Shown: piece by piece, positions 28,454 through 36,512 of the stretch
Layout: each line of letters begins with the position of its first letter
Position numbering within the stretch: the stretch's first letter is position 1
From: Gemmatimonadaceae bacterium
GTDB lineage: Bacteria > Gemmatimonadota > Gemmatimonadetes > Gemmatimonadales > Gemmatimonadaceae
NCBI GenBank assembly: GCA_013360595.1
Contig: JABWBJ010000001.1
Span: 1-64,000, forward strand
Length of the DNA stretch: 64,000 bases
Direction: 5' to 3'
The notes under the pieces: model-generated
Seen by the model: the letters and a program-made list of their open reading frames with translations, nothing else
The model's database searches: none
Told to the model about the DNA's origin: nothing
Position numbers and translations under genes: made by a program

Positions 28454-30850
28454 TCAGGGTTTCATGCCGCCGGTGTCCCGGTAAAGCGCCGCCTCGAGCA
28501 ACACGCGCAGTTCGGCGGCCGCAATGTTCCGCCGCGTCGCCTCGATCGCGTCGGGGTTGACGGAGATCGAGTCGATCCCGCAACGCACGAGGAATGCCGC
28601 GTAGTCGGGGTGCACCGACGGCGCCTGCCCACAGATTGAGCACGTGATGCCCAGTCGCGTGCACTCGGTGATGATCGTCCGAATGGTGTCGAGGACTGCT
28701 TTGTCGCGCTCATCGAAGAGTGGCGCCAGCACCTCGCTATCGCGATCGACGCCGAGCACGAGCTGTGTCAGATCGTTGGAGCCGATCGACACACCAGTGA
28801 TGCCGAGCCGGACGTACTCCTCCAGCCACGACACCACCGATGGGACCTCGGCCATCACCCAGAGCTGCAGCGCCCGGTCGGCTCCCAGACCGCTTGCGTC
28901 GATCAGGCGCTTGCACTCTCGCAGTTCGCTCCCCGTGCGCACGAACGGGATCATCAGGTGCAGGTTCTTGAACTGCTTTCGTACCGCCTCGAGCGAGCGC
29001 AGCTCGAGCGCGAAGAGGTCTGGCTCGCGCGTGTAGCGGTAGCACCCGCGGTAGCCGATCATCGGGTTCTCCTCGCGCGGCTCGAAAGCGTCCCCGCCGG
29101 CGAGCCCGCGAAACTCGTTCGATCGAAAATCGGTCGCGCGGTAGATGACGGGCCGTGGGTGGAACGCGGCAGCGAATACAGTGAGCTTCTCAGCCATGCG
29201 GGTCACCAGCTCCTCCGTGCGGCCGTCGCGGATGAGCACCCGCGGGTGCGTTCCTTCAAGCGCGTCGAGGAGCATGAACTCGGCACGCAGCAGTCCGACG
29301 CCATCCACGGGGCGCGCCGCAACGCTTTCCGCCAGCCCCGGCTCTGCCAGATTCACATAGAGCCGTGTGGCGGTTGCCGGAGCCGCGGCGGCGATCACAG
29401 CGGGCGAGTTCCCGGTCAGGCGCCCGAGTGTTGTGTCCGCTGTCACCACCTCGCCGTCGAGCACAGATCCCTCTCGCGCGTCCACGGTCACGATCATGCC
29501 GTCGCGCAACCGGCGCGTTCCCTCGCGAGTGCCCACGATGCATGGGATCCCCAATTCGCGCGACACAATCGCCGCATGAGAAGTCATCCCACCGGCATCG
29601 GTGACGATCGCCGCCGCGCGGCGCATGATGGGTACCCAGTCGGGCGATGTCATCGTCGTCACGAGAATCTCGGCGGACTTCAGACGCCCCTCGTCGTCCG
29701 GCGTTGCCAGGACGCGGACGCGGCCGGTCGCCACCCCAGGGCTGGCCCCCAGGCCGCGCACGAGAATCCGGCGCTCCTTCGGAGTGGTCGCCGCCCCGTC
29801 AACTCGCGGAGCCAGCGTGGTGACGGGACGCGTCTGGACGACATGAACCTCAGCGCCCTCGATCGCGAACTCGATGTCCTGCGCGACGCCGTAATGCTGC
29901 TCGTCGCGAATCGCGAGTTCCGCGAGCGCGCGGATCTCGCCGTCGGATAACACGCGCGTACCGCCACGCGCGTCGTCAAGTGCCACGCGGACGGTCTCGC
30001 CGCTGCGCGGATCGCGCGTGAGCATGAACTCCTTGCGCGGAACGGTGACGTCGGTGACCACGAGCGTACCCTTGTCCACTTCGTAGTGATCAGGGGTGAC
30101 TTGCCCGCCGACGATGGCCTCGCCGAGCCCGAACACTGCCTCGATCACGATGTGACGCGCATTGCCGGTGGCTGGATTCACGGTGAATACGACACCCGAC
30201 TTCTCGGCGTGGATCATGCGCTGCACGACCACTCCGAGTGGGAACTCCGCGGGAAGCCCCAGCTTCAACCGATAGAACAGGACGCGGGCGCCGAAACTGG
30301 ATGCCCAGCAGTCTTTCACGCGACGCAGCAGTTCGTCGGCTCCCCGCACGTTCAGGTAGCTCTCGAACATCCCGGCGAAGGAGAACTGCGCGCTGTCCTC
30401 GACGGTCGCCGAGGATCGGACGGAGACAAACCCTCCCGCACCCGGCTCGCGCGCCATCAGTTCCTCGTACGCGCCAACGATTGCGCCCCGGACGTCGTCG
30501 GGCACCGCGGCGCGGCGGACCAACTCCTGGAGGGCTTTCGCGCCGGCGCGGAGCTTGTCCGGTTCGTCCAGCTCGAGGTTGCGGATGCGTGCGCTGACAT
30601 CCGCCGCGATCCCGCTCCGGTCATAGAACCGCTGATACGCGTCAACGGTCACGACGAATCCGCGCGGAACCGGGAGGCCGGCCCCCGTCATCTCGCCAAG
30701 GTTCGCACCCTTCCCGCCGACGAGCGGGCCGTCATTCTTCGTCAGCCCCTCGAACCAGCGAATGAGGCTGGGGGCGTTGCGGTCGTCACCGTTGGTGTGT
30801 GGCACAGCGATGATCGATTCAGCGGCGGGCGAGACGATCGCTCCGGTCAT
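28454..30850 (-). CDS. ppsA: Phosphoenolpyruvate synthase
   Basis: Pyruvate, water dikinase: pyruvate + ATP + H2O to PEP + AMP + Pi, the first step of gluconeogenesis from pyruvate. It has 798 residues, near family length. The N-terminal ATP-grasp starts VGGKGANLGEMTGAGLPVPR. The swivelling phosphohistidine domain is GGMTSHAAIVSRELGIPCIV (catalytic His in TSHA). The C-terminal PEP/pyruvate domain includes ITGVSIGSNDLTQLVLGVDR and CSICGQAPS. Good ribosome-binding site CAGGAGCG precedes the ATG. It produces AMP, which an AMP phosphorylase of this island could use. Confidence 0.93.
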   Translation of the reverse strand: MTGAIVSPAAESIIAVPHTNGDDRNAPSLIRWFEGLTKNDGPLVGGKGANLGEMTGAGLPVPRGFVVTVDAYQRFYDRSGIAADVSARIRNLELDEPDKLRAGAKALQELVRRAAVPDDVRGAIVGAYEELMAREPGAGGFVSVRSSATVEDSAQFSFAGMFESYLNVRGADELLRRVKDCWASSFGARVLFYRLKLGLPAEFPLGVVVQRMIHAEKSGVVFTVNPATGNARHIVIEAVFGLGEAIVGGQVTPDHYEVDKGTLVVTDVTVPRKEFMLTRDPRSGETVRVALDDARGGTRVLSDGEIRALAELAIRDEQHYGVAQDIEFAIEGAEVHVVQTRPVTTLAPRVDGAATTPKERRILVRGLGASPGVATGRVRVLATPDDEGRLKSAEILVTTMTSPDWVPIMRRAAAIVTDAGGMTSHAAIVSRELGIPCIVGTREGTRRLRDGMIVTVDAREGSVLDGEVVTADTTLGRLTGNSPAVIAAAAPATATRLYVNLAEPGLAESVAARPVDGVGLLRAEFMLLDALEGTHPRVLIRDGRTEELVTRMAEKLTVFAAAFHPRPVIYRATDFRSNEFRGLAGGDAFEPREENPMIGYRGCYRYTREPDLFALELRSLEAVRKQFKNLHLMIPFVRTGSELRECKRLIDASGLGADRALQLWVMAEVPSVVSWLEEYVRLGITGVSIGSNDLTQLVLGVDRDSEVLAPLFDERDKAVLDTIRTIITECTRLGITCSICGQAPSVHPDYAAFLVRCGIDSISVNPDAIEATRRNIAAAELRVLLEAALYRDTGGMKP

Positions 30851-30929
30851 GATTAACGCTCCTGGTCAACGAGCGACGTGGTTGGTCGCGCCGACGCAGG
30901 AAGAACCAGTTCTGCGCGAGCCATTGCAT
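30819..30929 (-). CDS. Possible truncated small peptide MQWLAQNW
   Basis: A 36-codon frame starts with ATG at 30929 after AGAAGGGGAT, a good ribosome-binding site. It begins MQWLAQNWFFL, resembling the start of small membrane peptides, but then turns basic (RRRDQPRRSLTRSVNHDR) and overlaps the PEP synthase start. It is probably a degenerated remnant or a leader peptide. Confidence 0.25.
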   Translation of the reverse strand: MQWLAQNWFFLRRRDQPRRSLTRSVNHDRSDRLARR

Positions 30930-31065
30930 ATCCCCTTCTGCGCGAGATCGAGCACCCATCCATCTCGCGTCCCCTCCATTCAGAGGCGGCGACGCGGCGC
31001 ACCCGCACGATGCGAGGGGATGCTGAAGGGCACGTGAGGAGTCGCTGAAGCAGTCATTCGCTACG

Positions 31066-32643
31066 TCATCCCGCGGCCACCGCGGTGGCCGCCCCATTCA
31101 CACGCGCGATGGCACGACGGTACACGCCTAGGTACGCCAGGGCGGAGCGCTCCCATCCAAAGTCCCGCGCCATGGCGTTCCGCATGATCTCGCGCCAGGC
31201 CGGTGCATCGTGAAAGCACTCCAGACTGCGCGTCATGGTCCGCTCGAGCGCCTGCCGCGTGAAAGGGGCGAAAAGGAAGCCGGTGACGCCGTCTTCGATC
31301 GTGTCGGCCAGCCCGCCCACGCGGTGCGCCACCGGCACCGTCCCGTACCGCTGCGCGCGCATCTGAGTGAGCCCGCAGGGCTCGTACACCGATGGAGCCA
31401 GGAGCAGATCTGCGCCGGCGAGGAGCAGGTGCTCCAGCGGATCGGCAAACTCGAAGCGCACCGCCACATGTGCCGGGCAGCGCGAGGCTCGTGCCTGGAG
31501 CGCCTGCACGTACCGCGTTTCGCCTTCGCCCAGGAACAGGAACTGCATGTCACGGCGGCCCAGCAGCTCGCTCGACAGGAGAAGATCGAGCCCCTTCTGC
31601 GCCGTGAGCCGGGAGCACATCGCGACGAGCGCTGCGTCATCCCGTTCCGGCAAGCCGAAGGCACGCTGGAGTTCCGCCTTGCACCGCCGCTTCCCCGCCA
31701 GATCTTCGGACGTGTAGCGAGCGGGGAGACAGTGGTCCATCGCTGGGCACCAGGTGCGCTGGTCGATGCCGTTGACGATGCCGTGGAGCCGGTCGCCTAA
31801 CGTGGTGAATGCGCCATCCAACCCGAAGCCGCCGAGCTGCGTGCGCAACTCCCGCGCGTGCGTCGGGCTCACCGTGACCACGGCATCGGCCATCGCCAGC
31901 CCGCCCTTGAGGAGGTTCACCCGGCCGTACCACTCGAAGAGCCGCCAATCGTACAAGGACTCGGGCAGGCCGACCGCCGGGAGCGTCTCCTGTGTACAGT
32001 GACCCTGGTAGCCGGCATTGTGCACGGACAGCACGACGGCCAGCCGCTGATGATAGTCCGATGCGGCAAAGGCGGTTCTCAGATACGCCGCGCTGAGCGC
32101 CGCATGCCAGTCGTGCAAATGAAGCACGCGTGCCGACGCTCCGATCCGCGGTAGCACGGTGAGGGCCGCCATACCGAACAGGGCAAAGCGGCGCGGATTA
32201 TCAGCGTACTCACCGCCGTTCTCACCATACAGACCGTCACGCTCGGCGAAGTCTGGATGTTCGACGAAGTACACGCGAGGACCGGAGCGCTGTCCGGCGA
32301 GCCGCAGGAGTCGGACGCGCTCGTCGCGCGATCCGATCCGGACGCTGAAATACCGGGACATGGGTTCGAGCGCATAGCCGGCTTCCCGGACGGCCCGATA
32401 TGCCGGAAGAACGATCGACACCGCCTGACCGCCGCGAGCCTGGTGCGCGGCCAGGGTGCTCACCGCTTCCCCCAGCCCACCGCTGCGTGCGAACGGCCAG
32501 CATTCGGCGGTTACATGCACCACGCCTGGCAGCCCCGCCTCGGAAGCGTGGTGCCGTCTCGGGGGCCAGATCCGCCGCTGGAGCCTTGCTCGCGGCCTCG
32601 AAACCGATGGCTCAACCGCAACCGTCACCTGCTCGGTATACAC
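31066..32643 (-). CDS. glgA: Glycogen synthase (GT5)
   Basis: ADP- or UDP-glucose:glucan glucosyltransferase of family GT5, 525 residues with a GTG start. N-terminal family motif is HVTAECWPFARSGGLGEAVS; the usual KTGGL lysine is replaced by Arg (RSGGL). HLHDWHAALSAAYLRTAF, IQRTW and the C-terminal LLLAPSVYEPCGLTQMRAQR complete the family pattern. The GTG start lies immediately after the M50 protease stop, so translation is coupled. It makes alpha-1,4-glucan, which the GH57 enzyme at 60.9 kb could later use. Confidence 0.92.
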   Translation of the reverse strand: MYTEQVTVAVEPSVSRPRARLQRRIWPPRRHHASEAGLPGVVHVTAECWPFARSGGLGEAVSTLAAHQARGGQAVSIVLPAYRAVREAGYALEPMSRYFSVRIGSRDERVRLLRLAGQRSGPRVYFVEHPDFAERDGLYGENGGEYADNPRRFALFGMAALTVLPRIGASARVLHLHDWHAALSAAYLRTAFAASDYHQRLAVVLSVHNAGYQGHCTQETLPAVGLPESLYDWRLFEWYGRVNLLKGGLAMADAVVTVSPTHARELRTQLGGFGLDGAFTTLGDRLHGIVNGIDQRTWCPAMDHCLPARYTSEDLAGKRRCKAELQRAFGLPERDDAALVAMCSRLTAQKGLDLLLSSELLGRRDMQFLFLGEGETRYVQALQARASRCPAHVAVRFEFADPLEHLLLAGADLLLAPSVYEPCGLTQMRAQRYGTVPVAHRVGGLADTIEDGVTGFLFAPFTRQALERTMTRSLECFHDAPAWREIMRNAMARDFGWERSALAYLGVYRRAIARVNGAATAVAAG

Positions 32644-33555
32644 TCAGGCACCCCCCAGCCGGGGCCACGGCATTACGATCGCGATGAGAATCACCAGCGC
32701 GACCAGGCCGAGCAGCGTGCGCCGGTGTCCGATGGGTGCATTTTCGTCCAGCGCACCCGGATGCCTGCTTCCCGCGATGAACCAGGCAATGAGACCCCAC
32801 ATCAACCAGTGAGCGGAATACAGCAGCCCCCCTGCCACCAGGAAGAAGATCACCACCGCGGCGAGTGTCCTGGCCCGGCGTCGGCCGAGCAGCGCATACG
32901 AGATGTGCCCGCCATCGAGCTGCCCTATCGGAGCGAGATTGAGTGCGGTCACCACCAGGCCCAGGTAACCCGCGAATGCGAGTGGACCGAGGACGACCGG
33001 CTGCCAGAGTGAATCGCCGCCGGCCAGCGTGTAGACTGCTGCGAAAAGGGATGACGATGCCGGCACGATACCACCGTGTGCGGCGGGAGTCTCAGCCCCG
33101 AGCCCGACGAGCAGTGCCAGGACCGCCGCAACGAGCCCCGCCAGAGGGCCGGCGATCGCAACGTCGAAGTACGTCGCGCGGTCGCGCACGGTACCGCGCA
33201 TCCGAATGAAAGCGCCGAACGTGCCCAGATACCCGGGCGCCGGAATGAAGTACGGCAGCGTGACATGGATGCCGCGCCGCCGCGCAATCACATAGTGGCC
33301 GAGTTCGTGGATTCCGAGAATTGTCAGGAGTGCCAGCGCGTACGGGGCTCCCACCGGCCACCGACCCGGCTCCTGGCGCAGGTCGACTCCCAGATGCCAC
33401 GCGCCAGCCCACGTGGTTGTGGCGAACGTCGCCGCCAACAGCAGAGCATTCCACAGCGGGTTCGACGCTGTTGTGGCCTGTGCCACCCCCGCCGGAGCGG
33501 CTGCAACGGTCGCTGGAGGTCCGTCTCCCGTCGAGACAGCTGCGTCGTGTCTCAA
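32644..33555 (-). CDS. M50-family membrane metalloprotease
   Basis: Integral membrane zinc protease of site-2 protease type. The zinc motif ILGIHELGHYVIARRRG and the second motif LAPIGQLDGGHISYALLGRR are both intact. At least six hydrophobic segments are visible. The TTG start at 33555 is preceded by AAGGAG at correct spacing; upstream frame to 33741 lacks family sequence. It is directly coupled to glgA. Substrates may be membrane regulators such as anti-sigma factors, but none is nearby. Confidence 0.85.
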   Translation of the reverse strand: MRHDAAVSTGDGPPATVAAAPAGVAQATTASNPLWNALLLAATFATTTWAGAWHLGVDLRQEPGRWPVGAPYALALLTILGIHELGHYVIARRRGIHVTLPYFIPAPGYLGTFGAFIRMRGTVRDRATYFDVAIAGPLAGLVAAVLALLVGLGAETPAAHGGIVPASSSLFAAVYTLAGGDSLWQPVVLGPLAFAGYLGLVVTALNLAPIGQLDGGHISYALLGRRRARTLAAVVIFFLVAGGLLYSAHWLMWGLIAWFIAGSRHPGALDENAPIGHRRTLLGLVALVILIAIVMPWPRLGGA

Positions 33556-33830
33556 AGCGTTTGCTCCTTGTCGATGTGCGTGAGCCCACGGGCGCCGGCG
33601 ATTTGCGGGTCGCGACTGTGACCATACCACGGCGACCTGAAGGCGCGATGAGGGATAGGTGAGGTACACGCGGCGGCAGCTCCGCCCCCCCGCGGCTGCT
33701 GCCGTGGCCGGCGGTCCGTCATCGCGAGCCGGGTCTTCCACAGATGTCGTGCCGAGTCAACGGCAGCGAACACGGACCGCAACCGTCCGGTCGCGCTGGC
33801 AATAGCGGCGGCTGAGTCAGGCCGCGACCG

Positions 33831-34526
33831 TCAGGGAGCGGCGATCCTCTTCCAGGCAAAGTGCTCGTACAGGCCGGTCCAGTACGCGCCGAACGCCAGA
33901 CCGAACAGCAGCTCCTCCAGTGGAATGCCGGCGATCAGGACGCCCGTCAACGCACGCAGATTCCAGACTTGTTCGATGTAGCCCGGCGTGAGCCAGCGGA
34001 GCCCCAGCATGAATACGGCATACAGTCCGAGAAAGAGCGCACCACCGATCAGAACATCTCGCGCCAGGTCCGGGCGACACAGCACGGTGCCGGCTGCTCC
34101 GATGAGGAGCGCGCCCACCGCCGCGTAGATCGGGTTCCAGGGAAGGAGGTACAGCGGCACGAAGGAGACTACGGGCGCCAGCAGGGCATAGAGATGGAAC
34201 CGATGCCACCGGTGCGCGCGCTCCGCTGCCTCCACGGGACGCGCTTCGAATCTCGTGAATGTCGTGTAGAGGGCGGCGCCGATACCGCCGATGGCAAAGC
34301 TGAAGATCAGGCTCTCGATGTCAAATCCGGTGCGCAGGGCCAGTTCGAACAGGCTGGGTGGCTTCCAGTACTCCGGGACGAACACCGGTTCCGTGAGCCC
34401 GAGCGTCGAGGTGAGGAGGCTCATGCGCCACATGTTCCTCCGGTAATTCGCGTTTGCGACGTAGAGGGCGAGCCACGGCAGGAGAAACGTCGCCGACCAG
34501 ATCAGCCAGACGTAGTGATACCTCAT
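33831..34526 (-). CDS. Lycopene-cyclase-domain membrane protein
   Basis: A 231-residue polytopic protein with the pattern of bacterial/archaeal lycopene cyclase domains. It starts MRYHYVWLIWSATFLLPWLA and has TGFDIESLIFSFAIGGIGAA. The signature IPLEELLFGLAFGAYWTGLY has the expected acidic pair near the C-terminus. Usually two such domains form one cyclase; only one is seen here and no phytoene synthase or desaturase is nearby. It may therefore have another membrane function. ATG at 34526 is chosen because the protein then begins with the family sequence. It follows the cytochrome c gene by 19 bp. Confidence 0.65.
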   Translation of the reverse strand: MRYHYVWLIWSATFLLPWLALYVANANYRRNMWRMSLLTSTLGLTEPVFVPEYWKPPSLFELALRTGFDIESLIFSFAIGGIGAALYTTFTRFEARPVEAAERAHRWHRFHLYALLAPVVSFVPLYLLPWNPIYAAVGALLIGAAGTVLCRPDLARDVLIGGALFLGLYAVFMLGLRWLTPGYIEQVWNLRALTGVLIAGIPLEELLFGLAFGAYWTGLYEHFAWKRIAAP

Positions 34527-34545
34527 GCTTGCGCGAGTTCTGTTC

Positions 34546-35082
34546 TCACTTGCGGCTGACAGCCACATCGGGGTGCGAGAGCACATACACGTAGGCGGCT
34601 ACGGCGCGCAGCTGATCTTGCGACAAGGGCACCCCGCCGCCCTGTGGCATCGGGCTGGACGACTCCTTTGGCTTGCTCACGCCGGCGGCGATTGTGGCGG
34701 CGATCGCCCGATAGCTGCCATCGTTGTGGAGCCACACGGAGTCGGTCAGATTCGGCGCGATAGTGAGTGTGCCCCTGGCATCCGCCCCGTGGCAACTCCA
34801 GCAGATGGCGCCCGCGACCTGTCCGTGAAAGATGCTGTCGCCGAGCGCCACCAACTCTGGCGTAATCAGCGCGTCCACCATGAGCGCGGCGTCTATGCCG
34901 GATGCCTGTGCCCGCTCCAGGGGCCCGCGCGCGGAATCGCCCAGCGTGTGTCGGCCCTCGCCGTCGCCGGCGCAGGCTGCGAGAACCAGAGTGAGGACAG
35001 ATGCGATGCGCCATCGAGCCAGTGTCTCGCCGGCTCGGCGTCCGGGTTGCCAGGACCACGAGGGTTGTCCAAGCCTGGTCAT
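34546..35082 (-). CDS. Cytochrome c lipoprotein
   Basis: A 178-residue monohaem cytochrome c. Lipobox in VLTLVLAACAG suggests membrane anchoring. Haem motif ICWSCHGADARG, sixth ligand likely Met in SSPMPQGGG. It ends with a family helix RAVAAYVYVLSHP. An ATG at 35082 (MTRLGQP) gives the signal peptide; a longer frame to 35145 is less likely. Similar small class I cytochromes feed terminal oxidases. Confidence 0.82.
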   Translation of the reverse strand: MTRLGQPSWSWQPGRRAGETLARWRIASVLTLVLAACAGDGEGRHTLGDSARGPLERAQASGIDAALMVDALITPELVALGDSIFHGQVAGAICWSCHGADARGTLTIAPNLTDSVWLHNDGSYRAIAATIAAGVSKPKESSSPMPQGGGVPLSQDQLRAVAAYVYVLSHPDVAVSRK

Positions 35083-35446
35083 GCTCTCGCCACAGGTGAG
35101 AAGGGAGAATGCTGCGCGCCATGCGCGCCCCCAACCTGTAAACACCGTTCCTGAAACCCCACTGAGTACGTGCTGAAACTGTCGGGCACTCGGGCACAGA
35201 CGCGCACGCCGTTGCGATCCTGCCCGCCGCCGTGACCACCCGAAGGCACTCCGTGCGCCTGGATCGCCTCAGATCGCGAAGCTGAATGAACGCATCAGGT
35301 GTTCCTCACCCCGGATTCAGCTTCCCGCCACATCGTTCGACTGCGACCAGTCGAGCGCAACCTGGTCGTGCACAGCGGTTCGTCAGGGACACCATGCTCA
35401 CAGCTAACTACCGTCGGCCACATCCCACCCGAATCCGAGAGACCCC
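35083..35446. promoter_or_regulatory. Divergent intergenic region
   Basis: This 364-bp space between the cytochrome c gene (leftward) and the copC-like gene (rightward) has no plausible gene. It must contain promoters for both directions. I saw no clear repeat or operator. Confidence 0.4.
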
Positions 35447-35908
35447 ATGACTTCAGGTCATATGTTCCCCGCGCGGCTCTTCAGCCGCCTCACCGTGATC
35501 TCCTTCCTTGGTGCTCTTGCGGCGGCCTTGGTAGTGGCGCCCTCGGTGTCTCCGCTCGCTGCCGCCCTGCATATCGGCCTTGCGAGCTCCGTGCCAGCGA
35601 AGGATGCGCATCTCATGACCGCACCGACAGAGATCCGCCTCACGTTCACGGGCAAGGTCGACGTGGCGAAAGCCGGGCTCGAGCTCCTGGGCCCCGGCGG
35701 CACGCTGGTCGCGACGGATCCCCTCCGCGCGGTTGCCGAGTCGAATCGCGTGGCGGTCGCGAAGATCACGGCGAAGATGACGAGTGGCTTGTACACCGTG
35801 AAATGGAGGGCCGTCGCCGCCGACGGCGCTCAAGGCTCCGGCTCCTTCACGTTCATGTACATGGCGCCGAAGGAATCACGGGAACGCACGTTCGCCCCGG
35901 TACGTTAG
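35447..35908 (+). CDS. copC: CopC-family copper-binding protein
   Basis: A 153-residue CopC/YobA-type periplasmic protein: a signal region (LGALAAALVVAPSVSPLAAA) and a small beta-sandwich (HIGLASSVPAKDAHLMTAP, EIRLTFTGKVDVAKAGLELL, YTVKWRAVAADGAQGSGSFT). The mature N-terminal His and the later acidic residues fit a Cu(II) site. No CopD domain is fused or adjacent, so it probably acts as a binding protein. Confidence 0.82.
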   Translation: MTSGHMFPARLFSRLTVISFLGALAAALVVAPSVSPLAAALHIGLASSVPAKDAHLMTAPTEIRLTFTGKVDVAKAGLELLGPGGTLVATDPLRAVAESNRVAVAKITAKMTSGLYTVKWRAVAADGAQGSGSFTFMYMAPKESRERTFAPVR

Positions 35909-35919
35909 GCGATCTTCAC

Positions 35920-36492
35920 ATGCCACGACATATCGTTCTCGCGGGCGCACTTGCAGGCGGGCTGCTGTCGAGCGGCTGCATGATGGCTGGCAGCATGGGA
36001 TCGGGTATGATGGGCGGAATGGACTCGCCTCGACCGCCTTCAGCGCACGCTGTGGTAGCCGAGGCGCGGACGTCCGACGTGCAAGTCACCCTGGAGTTCC
36101 CGCCCGTCGTTGCGGGGAACGAGGGCACTTTCACGGTCCGTGTGCGCGACGCGTCAGGCAGGCCGATCTCGTCGGCGCTTGTCACCCTTCGGGTACGACG
36201 CGTGGGCGAAGACACTAGTGTTACGCTCCAGGCGGCGCAGTCATCGCCCGGGTCGGCACTGTATGAGGCCAGGCACCGATTCTCTGCCGCCGGCAGCTAC
36301 GCCGCAACCGCCGAGGTCGCGATTGATGCGCGCGATCCAGGCACTGTCGTGAGCGTCACCGCGCGGCAGGACCTCATCGCCGCCCACTCTCCATCTGGTG
36401 GCGGCTCGCGTGCCGTACCCGCCGCTATCGTGGGGGGCGTGGTCATGGCAGGAATGGTGCTGTGGATGCTGGTCGCCAGGCGGCCGTTCTGA
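35920..36492 (+). CDS. Lipoprotein with beta-sandwich (FixH/YtkA-like)
   Basis: A 190-residue lipoprotein with lipobox in GALAGGLLSSGCMM. A short Met/Gly-rich stretch follows (MAGSMGSGMMGGMDS). One immunoglobulin-like domain (VTLEFPPVVAGNEGTFTVRV, RPISSALVTLRVRRV) resembles YtkA/FixH domains. There is a C-terminal membrane helix (AAIVGGVVMAGMVLWMLVAR). It starts 11 bp after copC and is probably co-transcribed. A metal- or redox-related envelope role is inferred. Confidence 0.6.
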   Translation: MPRHIVLAGALAGGLLSSGCMMAGSMGSGMMGGMDSPRPPSAHAVVAEARTSDVQVTLEFPPVVAGNEGTFTVRVRDASGRPISSALVTLRVRRVGEDTSVTLQAAQSSPGSALYEARHRFSAAGSYAATAEVAIDARDPGTVVSVTARQDLIAAHSPSGGGSRAVPAAIVGGVVMAGMVLWMLVARRPF

Positions 36493-36512
36493 ACCATGGC
36501 GGGGATTCCGAC

